This document shows, piece by piece, positions 57,342-64,000 of a stretch of 64,000 nucleotides of DNA (within the stretch, counting starts at the first letter, position 1; the number at the start of each line of letters is the position of its first letter). The translations under genes were made by a program, and so were the position numbers. Source of the stretch: JAEYZS01 sp964469265 (GTDB lineage: Bacteria; Bdellovibrionota; Bdellovibrionia; Bdellovibrionales; JAEYZS01); NCBI GenBank assembly GCA_964469265.1, contig CAYXYF010000008.1:10441-74440 (forward strand). Reading direction: 5' to 3'. The notes beneath the pieces are model-generated. The model was not told the origin of the DNA and did not search any database. It saw nothing but the letters and a program-made list of their open reading frames with translations.

Positions 57342-57920
57342 ATGGATCTTTCAAAGGAAACTTTAGTTCGAGGTCGCTACCGTCGTGAAGATGGAAAAGT
57401 TGTGATTGAGGTCGCGTTAACCGAAGGACGTCAAATTTTCAATGCCAGAGATCCTGCGCCTTTTCGAGAGCGAGACCTTGATTCAAACTTTGTGACCTAT
57501 GTCGCAAGTTCTGCGCAAGAGTTTCCGCTCTCTACACCAATGAAGCTTCAAATTTATATTAGCGATGAATCCAGTGATCTCCTTAAGTCTCATTTAATTC
57601 GCGATGCTATTCACGGGTATTTCAATTATGAAGCAAGGCTTGCGCAAGCTGAGATTAGAAAACGATTTAAAAATAGCAGGTGGCTTGTCTTAGTGGGCTT
57701 AACATGTCTTTTTGGTTGTTTGTCGCTGGCTGAATTTATGGGCTCACTTGCACCTGAGACGAGAGTTCTTTCAATTTTTCAAGAAGGCTTAGTCATCGTG
57801 GGCTGGGTGGCCATGTGGAGGCCTGCCGAAGTTATACTCTACGACTGGTGGCCAATTAACGAAGAACGACGCTACTATGAAAAACTAGCTAAAATGGAAG
57901 TTGAAGTTAAGACGAAGTAG
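57342..57920 (+). CDS. Membrane protein with two helices
   Basis: 192 residues. A soluble N-terminal domain (about 1-100, beta-rich: VRGRYRREDGKVVIEVALTEGRQIFNARDPAPF, and FPLSTPMKLQIYISDES) precedes two membrane spans (SRWLVLVGLTCLFGCLSLAEFM and VLSIFQEGLVIVGWVAMWRPAEVILY) and a short tail. AGG 6 nt upstream serves as a modest ribosome binding site. Function unknown; possibly linked to the preceding secreted protein. It converges on the DUF1552 gene with 7 bp between. Confidence 0.65.
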   Translation: MDLSKETLVRGRYRREDGKVVIEVALTEGRQIFNARDPAPFRERDLDSNFVTYVASSAQEFPLSTPMKLQIYISDESSDLLKSHLIRDAIHGYFNYEARLAQAEIRKRFKNSRWLVLVGLTCLFGCLSLAEFMGSLAPETRVLSIFQEGLVIVGWVAMWRPAEVILYDWWPINEERRYYEKLAKMEVEVKTK

Positions 57921-57927
57921 CCCCAGC

Positions 57928-59457
57928 TCATCCGTTCCAGATTTCAGTAATAGGAGAATAGAAGCGGCTTGACCATTTGTTGTAATACGCTCCACTGCTG
58001 ACGTATTGGCCGAATCCTTGTCCGTTAGAGCTTCCTGCCGAGTATTCAGAAGCGGGAACGCCCATGGCTTGTAATAACGTAATTAAAAGGCTGTTGTAAG
58101 GAAGTCTTGTTGGTCCATCAAAAACAACAAGTCGGTTTGAGTTAATCAACCCGCCCATATTACCAAATAAAATTGGCATGTAATCAAGGTTGGCGTGGGC
58201 GCCTGGATCAGTATGAACCCCAGCCTCACTGAGAAGGGCTACAAGCATGTTTTGTAAATAAGTATTTCCGTTGTTTGATTGTACGTCTTCTGTCGTTCGA
58301 AGAGGTTCAATAATATATTCGGCAGCCTTATCCATGTGCCACTTCAGCCAGTAGGTAAAGGTTGATTCGACAGTAGCCACACTATGTCCGCCTTCATTAT
58401 GAATGTATCCATTGTGAAGCGGGCTATCTTGATTTGCTGGGAACCTTGAATTATTAGGACCGATGTCATACCAAGCGTGACCAGAAAATCCGATAATGCC
58501 CACCTTTGTGAGATTGCAAGTTAACGCAATTCTCATAAGCTTCATATAAACTTCCATTTTATCCTTATATGAGCTTCGAGCACTATCGGCTAAAGCCATA
58601 CTGATCGGGTCACCACACGACGGCCCTGTCACTGGGGGCGGGTCATTGATAACAATGGAAGTTTGGAGCTCGTGAATTCCATTCATATGCTCTTCTAGGC
58701 GATACTTGTCATTGCTTGAGATTCTTCTGTTGTTTCTTGCGCTTTGAAATGCACTAAACACATCATTTAAAATATTTCGTCGCAATTGATCGGTCGTTGG
58801 AGCTGGTGTGGGCGCGGGGGTGCCTCCTCCTCCGCTACCAATTCTTCCTAATATATCTTGGTAAAATCTTTTTGCTCCATTCCAGCCGTTGTTGCCATCA
58901 TCAGTGTAAATTTCATTTACTGCGCTTACAGATGTACCAACTTTTTTAAAGCAACTTGCTTCATTACAGCGTATAACTTTTTTTAAATAACCAGATGAAC
59001 TGGCCGTTGGGTAAACGGATTGAGAAGCTTCCATATACGAATCAATCGAAGGGATAGACGGGTTGCTATTCATAACTCCAGTTAGATAGAAAGCTCCATG
59101 CCCTGATTGGTCAGTCATACAATCAATGCCTCTAACGGCAGTAATTAAGCCTGAATTTTTTAAATAATTAGTATAAGTCGAGTGAGTTAAATAGTTTGTA
59201 AGAGGTGAACTTAAACTGCTGATTGCGGCCATCCTCGCTCCGCTGGCAAGGGGTTGTGTTGCAACAGAGGAGTTCAAAATTTGTGAGGCCGCGATATTGT
59301 GGCCATGTGTGAGAATAAGCAAGCGACGTGGGTTGGTTGCAACTTGCGCTAATGCTTCTCTCGATAATAAAGAAGGTAAAAATGGAAGTACTAAAAAGGC
59401 ACCGCCTGCGCCAACTAAAAACTGCCTTCTTGTTATTTTATCGTATTTCACTGACAT
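57928..59457 (-). CDS. DUF1552 family Tat-exported protein
   Basis: 509 residues. The N-terminus ITRRQFLVGAGGAFLVLPFLPSLL has the twin-arginine signal with the RRQFL core and AQVA-type end. The body follows DUF1552: RRLLILTHGHN, LRTAE-like and HAWYDIG regions, GHAWYD and QDSPLHNGYIHNEGGHS, and a C-terminal LLITLLQAMG. Such proteins are found as pairs with DUF1592/DUF1588 cytochrome-like proteins in Planctomycetes and Myxobacteria, and this one is 12 bp after its partner. AAGGA upstream supports the start. Family role is unknown; it is thought to be a periplasmic, perhaps metal-dependent, hydrolase-like protein. Complete. Confidence 0.82.
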   Translation of the reverse strand: MSVKYDKITRRQFLVGAGGAFLVLPFLPSLLSREALAQVATNPRRLLILTHGHNIAASQILNSSVATQPLASGARMAAISSLSSPLTNYLTHSTYTNYLKNSGLITAVRGIDCMTDQSGHGAFYLTGVMNSNPSIPSIDSYMEASQSVYPTASSSGYLKKVIRCNEASCFKKVGTSVSAVNEIYTDDGNNGWNGAKRFYQDILGRIGSGGGGTPAPTPAPTTDQLRRNILNDVFSAFQSARNNRRISSNDKYRLEEHMNGIHELQTSIVINDPPPVTGPSCGDPISMALADSARSSYKDKMEVYMKLMRIALTCNLTKVGIIGFSGHAWYDIGPNNSRFPANQDSPLHNGYIHNEGGHSVATVESTFTYWLKWHMDKAAEYIIEPLRTTEDVQSNNGNTYLQNMLVALLSEAGVHTDPGAHANLDYMPILFGNMGGLINSNRLVVFDGPTRLPYNSLLITLLQAMGVPASEYSAGSSNGQGFGQYVSSGAYYNKWSSRFYSPITEIWNG

Positions 59458-59469
59458 ACATATATTCCT

Positions 59470-61260
59470 TTAATACTTCCAATATCTAAATCTGTCTGAA
59501 AGAATTGTTTCTGTGATCATTTCGTTAAAGCTACCTTGTCCGTTTTGATCATCGCCATAAATGGTCGTTAAAACTTGATTCATATAACAATTGTCCGCCG
59601 TGCTGGGTTCTCTTTTTTGTACGAAGTCAAACCACTTCATTGTCATGCAAGTTAAGGCTTTATTGTTATGTCCAAGTTTTTGATGCAGGTCTAAATACCC
59701 AGTTAACGGAGTCTCGCTGCCAGTGAGTTCTCGTGTTACGACATTGGTATTAATTGGTAGTGTTTGTGTAGCAGGCTGACCGTTCACAATACCGTGAATG
59801 ATTTCCATTGCATTTGGACGAGATCTTCCGAGCGGATCAAAGTTTTCATACACATAACCAAACGGATTCATTCGGGTGTGGCAGGCAACACATGCAGTTA
59901 TTGTCTGACCAGTGCGAGTTTCTATTGTTAAATAATGATTACGTTGTCGTGTTGTTAAAAATTCGCCATCTTGTAACGGGTCGACTTGCACAGGCGCACC
60001 TGGAGGTGGGGAGCCAAGCTCTTCGCAAAGAAGATCGGTAAGAACGAAGTGACCTCTTCGGGATGGAGATGTCAGAGAAGAAGGCTTTCTTGCCAAGAAG
60101 GCAGCCCTTGAAAGTATACCCGCTCGACTTGAATCCAAAGTGACGGGGCCGCTCGAAGTTGAAACTCCATAAATAGAGGCAAGCCCATTATGGTTTACAT
60201 AGGCAGTTCGGGTTGACATGAGTTCATCAAAGCCGCCGTTTTGGTTAAAAACGACATTGGCAATAGTGTTTGCCACATCGTCTGTCATGCTCTGTGAAAG
60301 ACCGTTAATATTAATGCCGCCTAAAACGCTGGCTGGGAAATTAGAGAAGTTTTCGAATTGATCGTATTTTAACCATTCCACAAAAAAGCGATTGATATTT
60401 GCGCGAGCACTCGGCTTTTGCAAGAGGCGCTGAACCTCTGTTCGTAAATTTTCTTTCGATGCGAGTGTTCCATTTGCGGCTTTATCAAATAGAGTTTGAT
60501 CTGGCATTGTTCCATTGATCAGATAGGACATTTTTGAAGCCAGTTCATAGTCTGTCATAACATAAGCATTAGACAGACCAGAATATGCAGGGCCTTGATC
60601 GTACATACGGTATAAAAAGTCTGGAGATTGTAGAAATATCGCGATAACTGCGGTGAGCTTATCCGCCTTTGAAGAATAAGATGAACTATTATAGTAACCT
60701 TTGTAGGCGTTGACTTCCGCTGTGGTTAAAGGACGGCGATATACTCTTAATCCAAAGTTCCTAATAAAATTTGTGATACAAGAGTCGGTTGGAGTCGAGG
60801 TGCTAAGACATCCGCTCGTTCCAGGCATTGCATTCAGATAAGTGTTTGACCCTGCGACGCGAGTTCCTAAGTGAAATGCGATACGTTCATAATTATTGAC
60901 CTGTGATTGGTAAATGAGATCGGTTTCTTCTTTTCCATGAACCAAATCATTAGGTAGGCCGTCAATAAAACCCTGTGTTGTATTGTCGACGATTCCAGAA
61001 TTTATCGGAGCAAAAAGATCCTTCAGTGTATTTTCATACTCACGCTTTGAAAGTCGGAGACTTTTCGTATTTCCAAGTTGTGAGGGGTTACATGTAAAAT
61101 AGGAGTCACCAGCTGGTGGCGTGTCATCACTTCCTATTGTAGAACTTGAAATATTATGGACTGGGCTACAGTTCACATAGCCGAGCATAACGACTGTTAA
61201 TAACAGAACGGCGTAAGTACTACGAGTTAATGAACGCAAACTTCTTTTGGCCCGGCTCAA
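59470..61260 (-). CDS. DUF1592/DUF1588/DUF1585 domain lipoprotein-like protein with CxxCH
   Basis: 596 residues from TTG 61260 (AAGGA 7 nt upstream). A hydrophobic leader is followed by a Cys at VNCSPVHN, which could be a lipobox. Domains in order: DUF1587-like (RLSKREYENTLKDLFAP), DUF1595/1592 (VYRRPLTTAEVNAYK ... DFLYRMYDQGP, ELASKMSYLINGTMPDQTLFDKA), DUF1588 (RRGHFVLTDLLCEELGSPPPG, and the heme-like site CVACHTRMNPFGYVYENFDPLGR), then DUF1585 at the end (LGHNNKALTCMTMKWFDFVQKREP). One CxxCH for covalent heme. It pairs with the Tat-exported DUF1552 protein. Role in electron transfer or polymer breakdown is speculative. Confidence 0.82.
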   Translation of the reverse strand: MSRAKRSLRSLTRSTYAVLLLTVVMLGYVNCSPVHNISSSTIGSDDTPPAGDSYFTCNPSQLGNTKSLRLSKREYENTLKDLFAPINSGIVDNTTQGFIDGLPNDLVHGKEETDLIYQSQVNNYERIAFHLGTRVAGSNTYLNAMPGTSGCLSTSTPTDSCITNFIRNFGLRVYRRPLTTAEVNAYKGYYNSSSYSSKADKLTAVIAIFLQSPDFLYRMYDQGPAYSGLSNAYVMTDYELASKMSYLINGTMPDQTLFDKAANGTLASKENLRTEVQRLLQKPSARANINRFFVEWLKYDQFENFSNFPASVLGGININGLSQSMTDDVANTIANVVFNQNGGFDELMSTRTAYVNHNGLASIYGVSTSSGPVTLDSSRAGILSRAAFLARKPSSLTSPSRRGHFVLTDLLCEELGSPPPGAPVQVDPLQDGEFLTTRQRNHYLTIETRTGQTITACVACHTRMNPFGYVYENFDPLGRSRPNAMEIIHGIVNGQPATQTLPINTNVVTRELTGSETPLTGYLDLHQKLGHNNKALTCMTMKWFDFVQKREPSTADNCYMNQVLTTIYGDDQNGQGSFNEMITETILSDRFRYWKY

Positions 61261-61379
61261 ATGGATCCTTTTTCGTTTGTCTTATGTAAAGATTTATCGG
61301 ATATTCATATCTGAAACTTTAGTGAAATGGGGAAAAAGTCCTCGAGATTGGACCAGAAAAGCTAAGTGATTTAAATCAC

Positions 61380-61742
61380 TTACATACTATTTATCCATGT
61401 CTCGATGGTCTGTATGTCATTTGAAGTGAGGGAGCCCCACGTGGGCATATTTTTAGGTCCATTGGAGCTGGCGCTATTTCTAAGACGGTAATAAATTTGT
61501 GAATTTTGCGCGTCTCCAGCAATAACCAGGCCCGAGCTAACAAGTAAGTCTTCAGAGACTCCTTGGTATTGGTGGCAAGGGGTACAATTCACTCTGAAAA
61601 TTTCTTTTGCTTCTGCAAATAAGGGGTTTGAAACTTGACCATAAGTATTCGCATCATGAGTAGAGGAATTTTCTATTTCCATGCAACCATTGAGAGTCCA
61701 GAATGAAGCACAAAAAACTATTATCAAAAAAACTTTTTTCAT
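61380..61742 (-). CDS. Small cytochrome c-type lipoprotein
   Basis: 120 residues from ATG 61742; upstream in-frame starts (61748, TTG 61775) are possible. The leader MKKVFLIIVFCASFWTLNGC has a lipobox (LNGC), so it is membrane-anchored. The mature domain carries FRVNCTPCHQY, a CxxCH heme site, and a distal Met candidate in PKNMPTWGSLT, as in class I cytochromes c, ending in the typical helix DIQTIETWINSM. It stands 119 bp upstream of the DUF1592 gene and may donate to or receive electrons from it. A -10 box TATAAT lies about 40 nt upstream (minus strand). The gene is divergent from the next. Confidence 0.83.
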   Translation of the reverse strand: MKKVFLIIVFCASFWTLNGCMEIENSSTHDANTYGQVSNPLFAEAKEIFRVNCTPCHQYQGVSEDLLVSSGLVIAGDAQNSQIYYRLRNSASSNGPKNMPTWGSLTSNDIQTIETWINSM

Positions 61743-61789
61743 TTCCATCTTTCTATCGACGAGCGTTAGTACCAACCTCCATTATAAAT

Positions 61790-62965
61790 ATGCTTTCTCA
61801 CGCGGGGCCAATCTTTTTACTTTTCTGGACATTAGTTATTCCTCAGTGGGCTTCGGCATACCCAGAGTTTATTGGCTATAAATATACTTCGTGCATAACG
61901 TGTCATTATAACGGCCAGGGAAATGGACCTTTAAATGACTATGGGCGGGCTGTGTGGGCCTCTGAAATTGCTGGCAGGATGTTCTCAGGCAATAAGACTC
62001 CAGAACAGTTAGGAGAGTCCTCTGGGGTTGCATTCTCATCGCCTGAGAAAATGTGGTGGTGGATGAGACCAGGGATAAAGGCTAGGCAGCTTGTTTATCA
62101 CGCCAATGCAGGAAAGTCTGATAGCGACACGCGCACTATTCTTATGCAGGCAGAGGCAAATACTGCAATTTTTTTTAATAAGCAGCAGTCACTGATTTTT
62201 GTGGGCTCATTTGGATATATCCCAACCCCACATAGTGCAAAGACAAACCCTGCCGCACCAGCTTTTGATAACTGGATATCAAGAGAGCATTACATTCGTT
62301 GGCGAGCAACGGAGTCCTCGTGGATTTATGCTGGAATGGTCGATAAAGTTTATGGTCTTCGTATCAGTAACCATATGGCGTTTAGTCGAGCGAGAACGGG
62401 GTTAAATCAAAGTGATCAAAGCCACGGTATTATTTATCACTACATCAAACCCAGTTGGGAACTCACAGTGAATGGGTTTTTCGGAAGCATGTACCAAGAA
62501 TCTGAATTAAGACAGGTAGGCGGATCCATGATGTTTGAGTACGATATCGTAGAAAATTTTAGAGTGGGTGCCTCAGCATTAGTTTCATCAAATGACTTTA
62601 TCGGACAGCGAAGATTTGGAGTGCATTCTAAGAGAGGTTACGGAAATGGAACAGCGATTTTGTTTGAAGTCGGTGTTATAGACGATGCTCCTAAATATAC
62701 TCAGTCGAGAATGGGTTATTATATTTTTTCAGAAGCCATGCAAAGAATTAGGAGAGGGCATCACTTTTTTATTTCTGGGCAAGCATATAAAGAAGATTTG
62801 AGTGGTAAGTACCAAGATACTCTGAGATTTGGCGCAGGTCTTTTAATGTTTCCGATGCAGAGATTAGAGTTTCGGCTAGAGGCAGAAAACGAAAGAAAGC
62901 TTGCAAGTGATGAAGTGCAAGACGAGAAGTGGTCGATTCTAGGGCAGATCCACTTATCAATGTAA
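61790..62965 (+). CDS. Exported CxxCH protein with beta-barrel body
   Basis: 391 residues. I set the start at ATG 61790, which opens MLSHAGPIFLLFWTLVIPQWASA, a signal peptide; the frame extends to 61703. Directly after it, YTSCITCHYNGQGNGPLNDYGR has a CxxCH heme-binding site in an N-terminal mini-domain. The remaining 300 residues alternate in short amphipathic strands (SLIFVGSFGYIP, YIRWRATESSWIYAGMVDKVYGLRI, PSWELTVNGFFGSMYQE, YGNGTAILFEVGVIDD), as in outer-membrane barrels. The protein may place a heme on the periplasmic side of a porin-like barrel. No ribosome binding site. It is divergent from the cytochrome gene by 47 bp, so the pair probably shares regulation. Confidence 0.7.
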   Translation: MLSHAGPIFLLFWTLVIPQWASAYPEFIGYKYTSCITCHYNGQGNGPLNDYGRAVWASEIAGRMFSGNKTPEQLGESSGVAFSSPEKMWWWMRPGIKARQLVYHANAGKSDSDTRTILMQAEANTAIFFNKQQSLIFVGSFGYIPTPHSAKTNPAAPAFDNWISREHYIRWRATESSWIYAGMVDKVYGLRISNHMAFSRARTGLNQSDQSHGIIYHYIKPSWELTVNGFFGSMYQESELRQVGGSMMFEYDIVENFRVGASALVSSNDFIGQRRFGVHSKRGYGNGTAILFEVGVIDDAPKYTQSRMGYYIFSEAMQRIRRGHHFFISGQAYKEDLSGKYQDTLRFGAGLLMFPMQRLEFRLEAENERKLASDEVQDEKWSILGQIHLSM

Positions 62966-62989
62966 TAATACTTTTAAAGGACCAGTAAG

Positions 62990-63709
62990 ATGAAAAAAAA
63001 TATTATCATATTGATTGTTGCATTAACTTGTCTCGGGTACTCTTCGTCCACTTATGCGCAAAGTTCACAATCCAAAACAAGACGTGCGAAAACTGTAAAA
63101 CCCAAATCTAAATCAAAAGTCAGAGCAAGGCCAACACAAAGCCAAACGCCAATGACTGCAAGAGCAAAGAGAGCTGGAAAAGCGAAAAGCCCGCGTGAGG
63201 GCTACTTTGTATTCGGACCCAAAGCGTTGCTTTGGCAAGAGTCTATTGTTGCAACAAGAGGTGCCGACACTTCAGAGCTTCGCTCTCAGTTTTCAGGAGT
63301 AGCGTTGGGGATAACGTATAGGAAGGTAACTTCAAATATCCGTTGGGTGCAGTCTCACGCATTAGATGTGGGAGCCGGTGCTCTGGTAGCAAAAAGTGCA
63401 GGGACTTCGTTTACGGATCATCTAAAAAATCAAATGTGGTATTCAGCAACGCTAAGACCAGGAATGAGTTATCGTACGACTTCAAGATCAGAGTTAGGCT
63501 TTGGTATCCCTCTCACTTACCGTGCAATCGCATGGGAATTAAAAGATCCGGCACTGATGCTTGATAGAGAGACTTCATTTTCATATGGTGTCAGCGGGAC
63601 CTATGTTACTCATGTTTCAAAAAGCAGTTCTCTATTGGTCGAGGTCACACAGCACATACCTTGGAAAGCCTTTGTTTGGTCAATAGGCTGGAATTACCGA
63701 TTTCAATAA
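62990..63709 (+). CDS. Secreted/outer-membrane-like protein
   Basis: 239 residues; AGGA 8 nt upstream. Signal peptide (MKKNIIILIVALTCLGYSSSTYA) and then a Lys/Arg/Ser-rich linker (KSKSKVRARPTQSQ). From residue 65 on it is strand-rich (ALLWQESIVATRGADTSELRSQFSGVALGITYRKVT, SALLVEVTQHIPWKAFVWSIGWNYRFQ), ending in YRFQ, similar to barrel C-termini except for the last Gln. A small beta-barrel with a cationic periplasmic tether is a plausible reading. It follows the heme-barrel gene by 24 bp and probably forms an operon with it. Confidence 0.65.
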   Translation: MKKNIIILIVALTCLGYSSSTYAQSSQSKTRRAKTVKPKSKSKVRARPTQSQTPMTARAKRAGKAKSPREGYFVFGPKALLWQESIVATRGADTSELRSQFSGVALGITYRKVTSNIRWVQSHALDVGAGALVAKSAGTSFTDHLKNQMWYSATLRPGMSYRTTSRSELGFGIPLTYRAIAWELKDPALMLDRETSFSYGVSGTYVTHVSKSSSLLVEVTQHIPWKAFVWSIGWNYRFQ

Positions 63710-63713
63710 TTTT

Positions 63714-63744
63714 TTGACAAGATAAGGGCATCAAGAGGTAAAAT
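63714..63744 (+). promoter_or_regulatory. Sigma70 promoter of the YceI-like gene, leaderless or short leader
   Basis: TTGACA (63714-63719, perfect), 19-bp spacer, TAAAAT (63739-63744, 5 of 6), 6 nt, ATG 63751. The spacer is longer than ideal. An AGAGG 12 nt upstream of the ATG is too far for a normal ribosome binding site. Confidence 0.45.
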
Positions 63745-63750
63745 ATCATT

Positions 63751-64000
63751 ATGAAGTTCATGTTGTTAATATTTTTTACTTTAGTACTTTCAATTGAGGC
63801 CTATTCTGAAGTCAAAATTGATGTGAAGTTGAATCCTGCGGGTAGCTTTGTTGCTGAAACAAAAAGAGTTCGCGGTTACGCTTACAAAACAAAAACAGGT
63901 GTGGCAGCAGAAAATGTTGAAGTCGATATCAACTCCATCACAACTGGAATGAGTTTAAGAGATAAGCATTTAAAGGAAAGACTTGATTCAAAAAAGTTTC
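63751..64000 (+). CDS. YceI-like periplasmic protein (3'-truncated by window edge)
   Basis: 83 codons visible, translated directly. Signal peptide MKFMLLIFFTLVLSIEAYS, then VKIDVKLNPAGSFVAETKRVRGYAYKTKTG, beta strands, and VEVDINSITTGMSLRDKHLKERLDSKKF. Ser-Ile-x-Thr-Gly-x-x-x-RDKHLK is the YceI signature. YceI proteins are lipocalin-like carriers of isoprenoids or quinone-like molecules in the periplasm; they often accompany cytochromes, as here. The C-terminal half lies outside the window. Probably leaderless (see the promoter entry). Confidence 0.85.
   Translation, partial: MKFMLLIFFTLVLSIEAYSEVKIDVKLNPAGSFVAETKRVRGYAYKTKTGVAAENVEVDINSITTGMSLRDKHLKERLDSKKF

Noticed and set aside
1..64000. 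tRNA, rRNA, CRISPR, transposase or integrase genes
   Set aside because: Looked for T-loop-like sequences, regular repeats and transposase or integrase motifs and saw none; a tool-based scan would be needed to exclude them formally.

Overview
The window is about 41 % G+C by eye, gene-dense and entirely chromosomal in character: no insertion sequence, phage, CRISPR array, tRNA or rRNA was seen. It comes from a Gram-negative, diderm bacterium (lipid A-type ABC exporter, LpoB-like lipoprotein, lytic transglycosylase, outer-membrane-like barrels). The large number of small secreted proteins of unknown function, the TadG-like and Gly-rich secreted proteins, and the DUF1552/DUF1592 pair suggest a Bdellovibrionota-type (Bdellovibrio-like) organism. 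That placement is inference. A run of exactly 100 N at 7929-8028 shows this is a scaffolded draft assembly.

Layout. 1-3.3 kb (minus): secreted DUF3108-like protein, DppB/DppC permeases and NagZ (cut by the window edge), probably a peptidoglycan-recycling operon. 3.4-7.8 kb: a large TadE/TadG-type protein facing two Gly-rich secreted proteins that share a C-terminal tail. 7.9-10.1 kb: a tandem array of secreted HExxH proteins running into the assembly gap, with an exact 50-bp repeat at its joints. 10.2-12.3 kb: sugar-1-phosphate nucleotidyltransferase plus AmgK-like kinase. 12.4-15.1 kb: a sigma54 activator (NtrC/PocR-like) and a decayed paralogue of it. 15.2-22.4 kb: mrcA (PBP1A)-uvrA-msbA operon. 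24.9-30.4 kb (plus): xseA-xseB-ispA-tlyA-degenerate patatin lipoprotein-pepP. 30-34.4 kb: HAD phosphatase, GNAT-like protein, glpD and two convergently overlapping genes. 34.5-39.0 kb: mreB, sigma region-4-like protein, anti-sigma-like membrane protein and a histidine kinase, overlapping or nearly touching. 39.6-48.8 kb: a 1206-residue protein of unknown function and an LpoB/COG3014/Slt cell-wall set. 48.9-57.9 kb: CPA2 antiporter, rsmG, J-domain protein, scramblase-like protein, homospermidine-synthase-like enzyme, Na/Pi symporter, GFA protein. 57.9-64 kb: DUF1552/DUF1592 pair, cytochrome c lipoprotein, a CxxCH-headed beta-barrel protein and a YceI-like protein cut by the right edge.

Themes. 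Cell-wall synthesis and recycling recur: NagZ, AmgK-like kinase, nucleotidyltransferase, PBP1A, LpoB-like, Slt and MreB. Two regulatory patterns cross the window. One is an exact palindrome, TGTCTCA-N3-TGAGACA, found just upstream of the sigma54 activator and again just after the histidine kinase. The other is a recurrent promoter geometry in which the -10 hexamer ends 6-8 nt before the ATG with no ribosome binding site, implying leaderless mRNAs for about eight genes. The most unusual items are the HExxH array at the assembly gap, the pseudo-ATPase partner of the sigma54 activator, the MreB-linked sigma/anti-sigma-like pair, and the patatin-like lipoprotein whose catalytic serine position is Glu.
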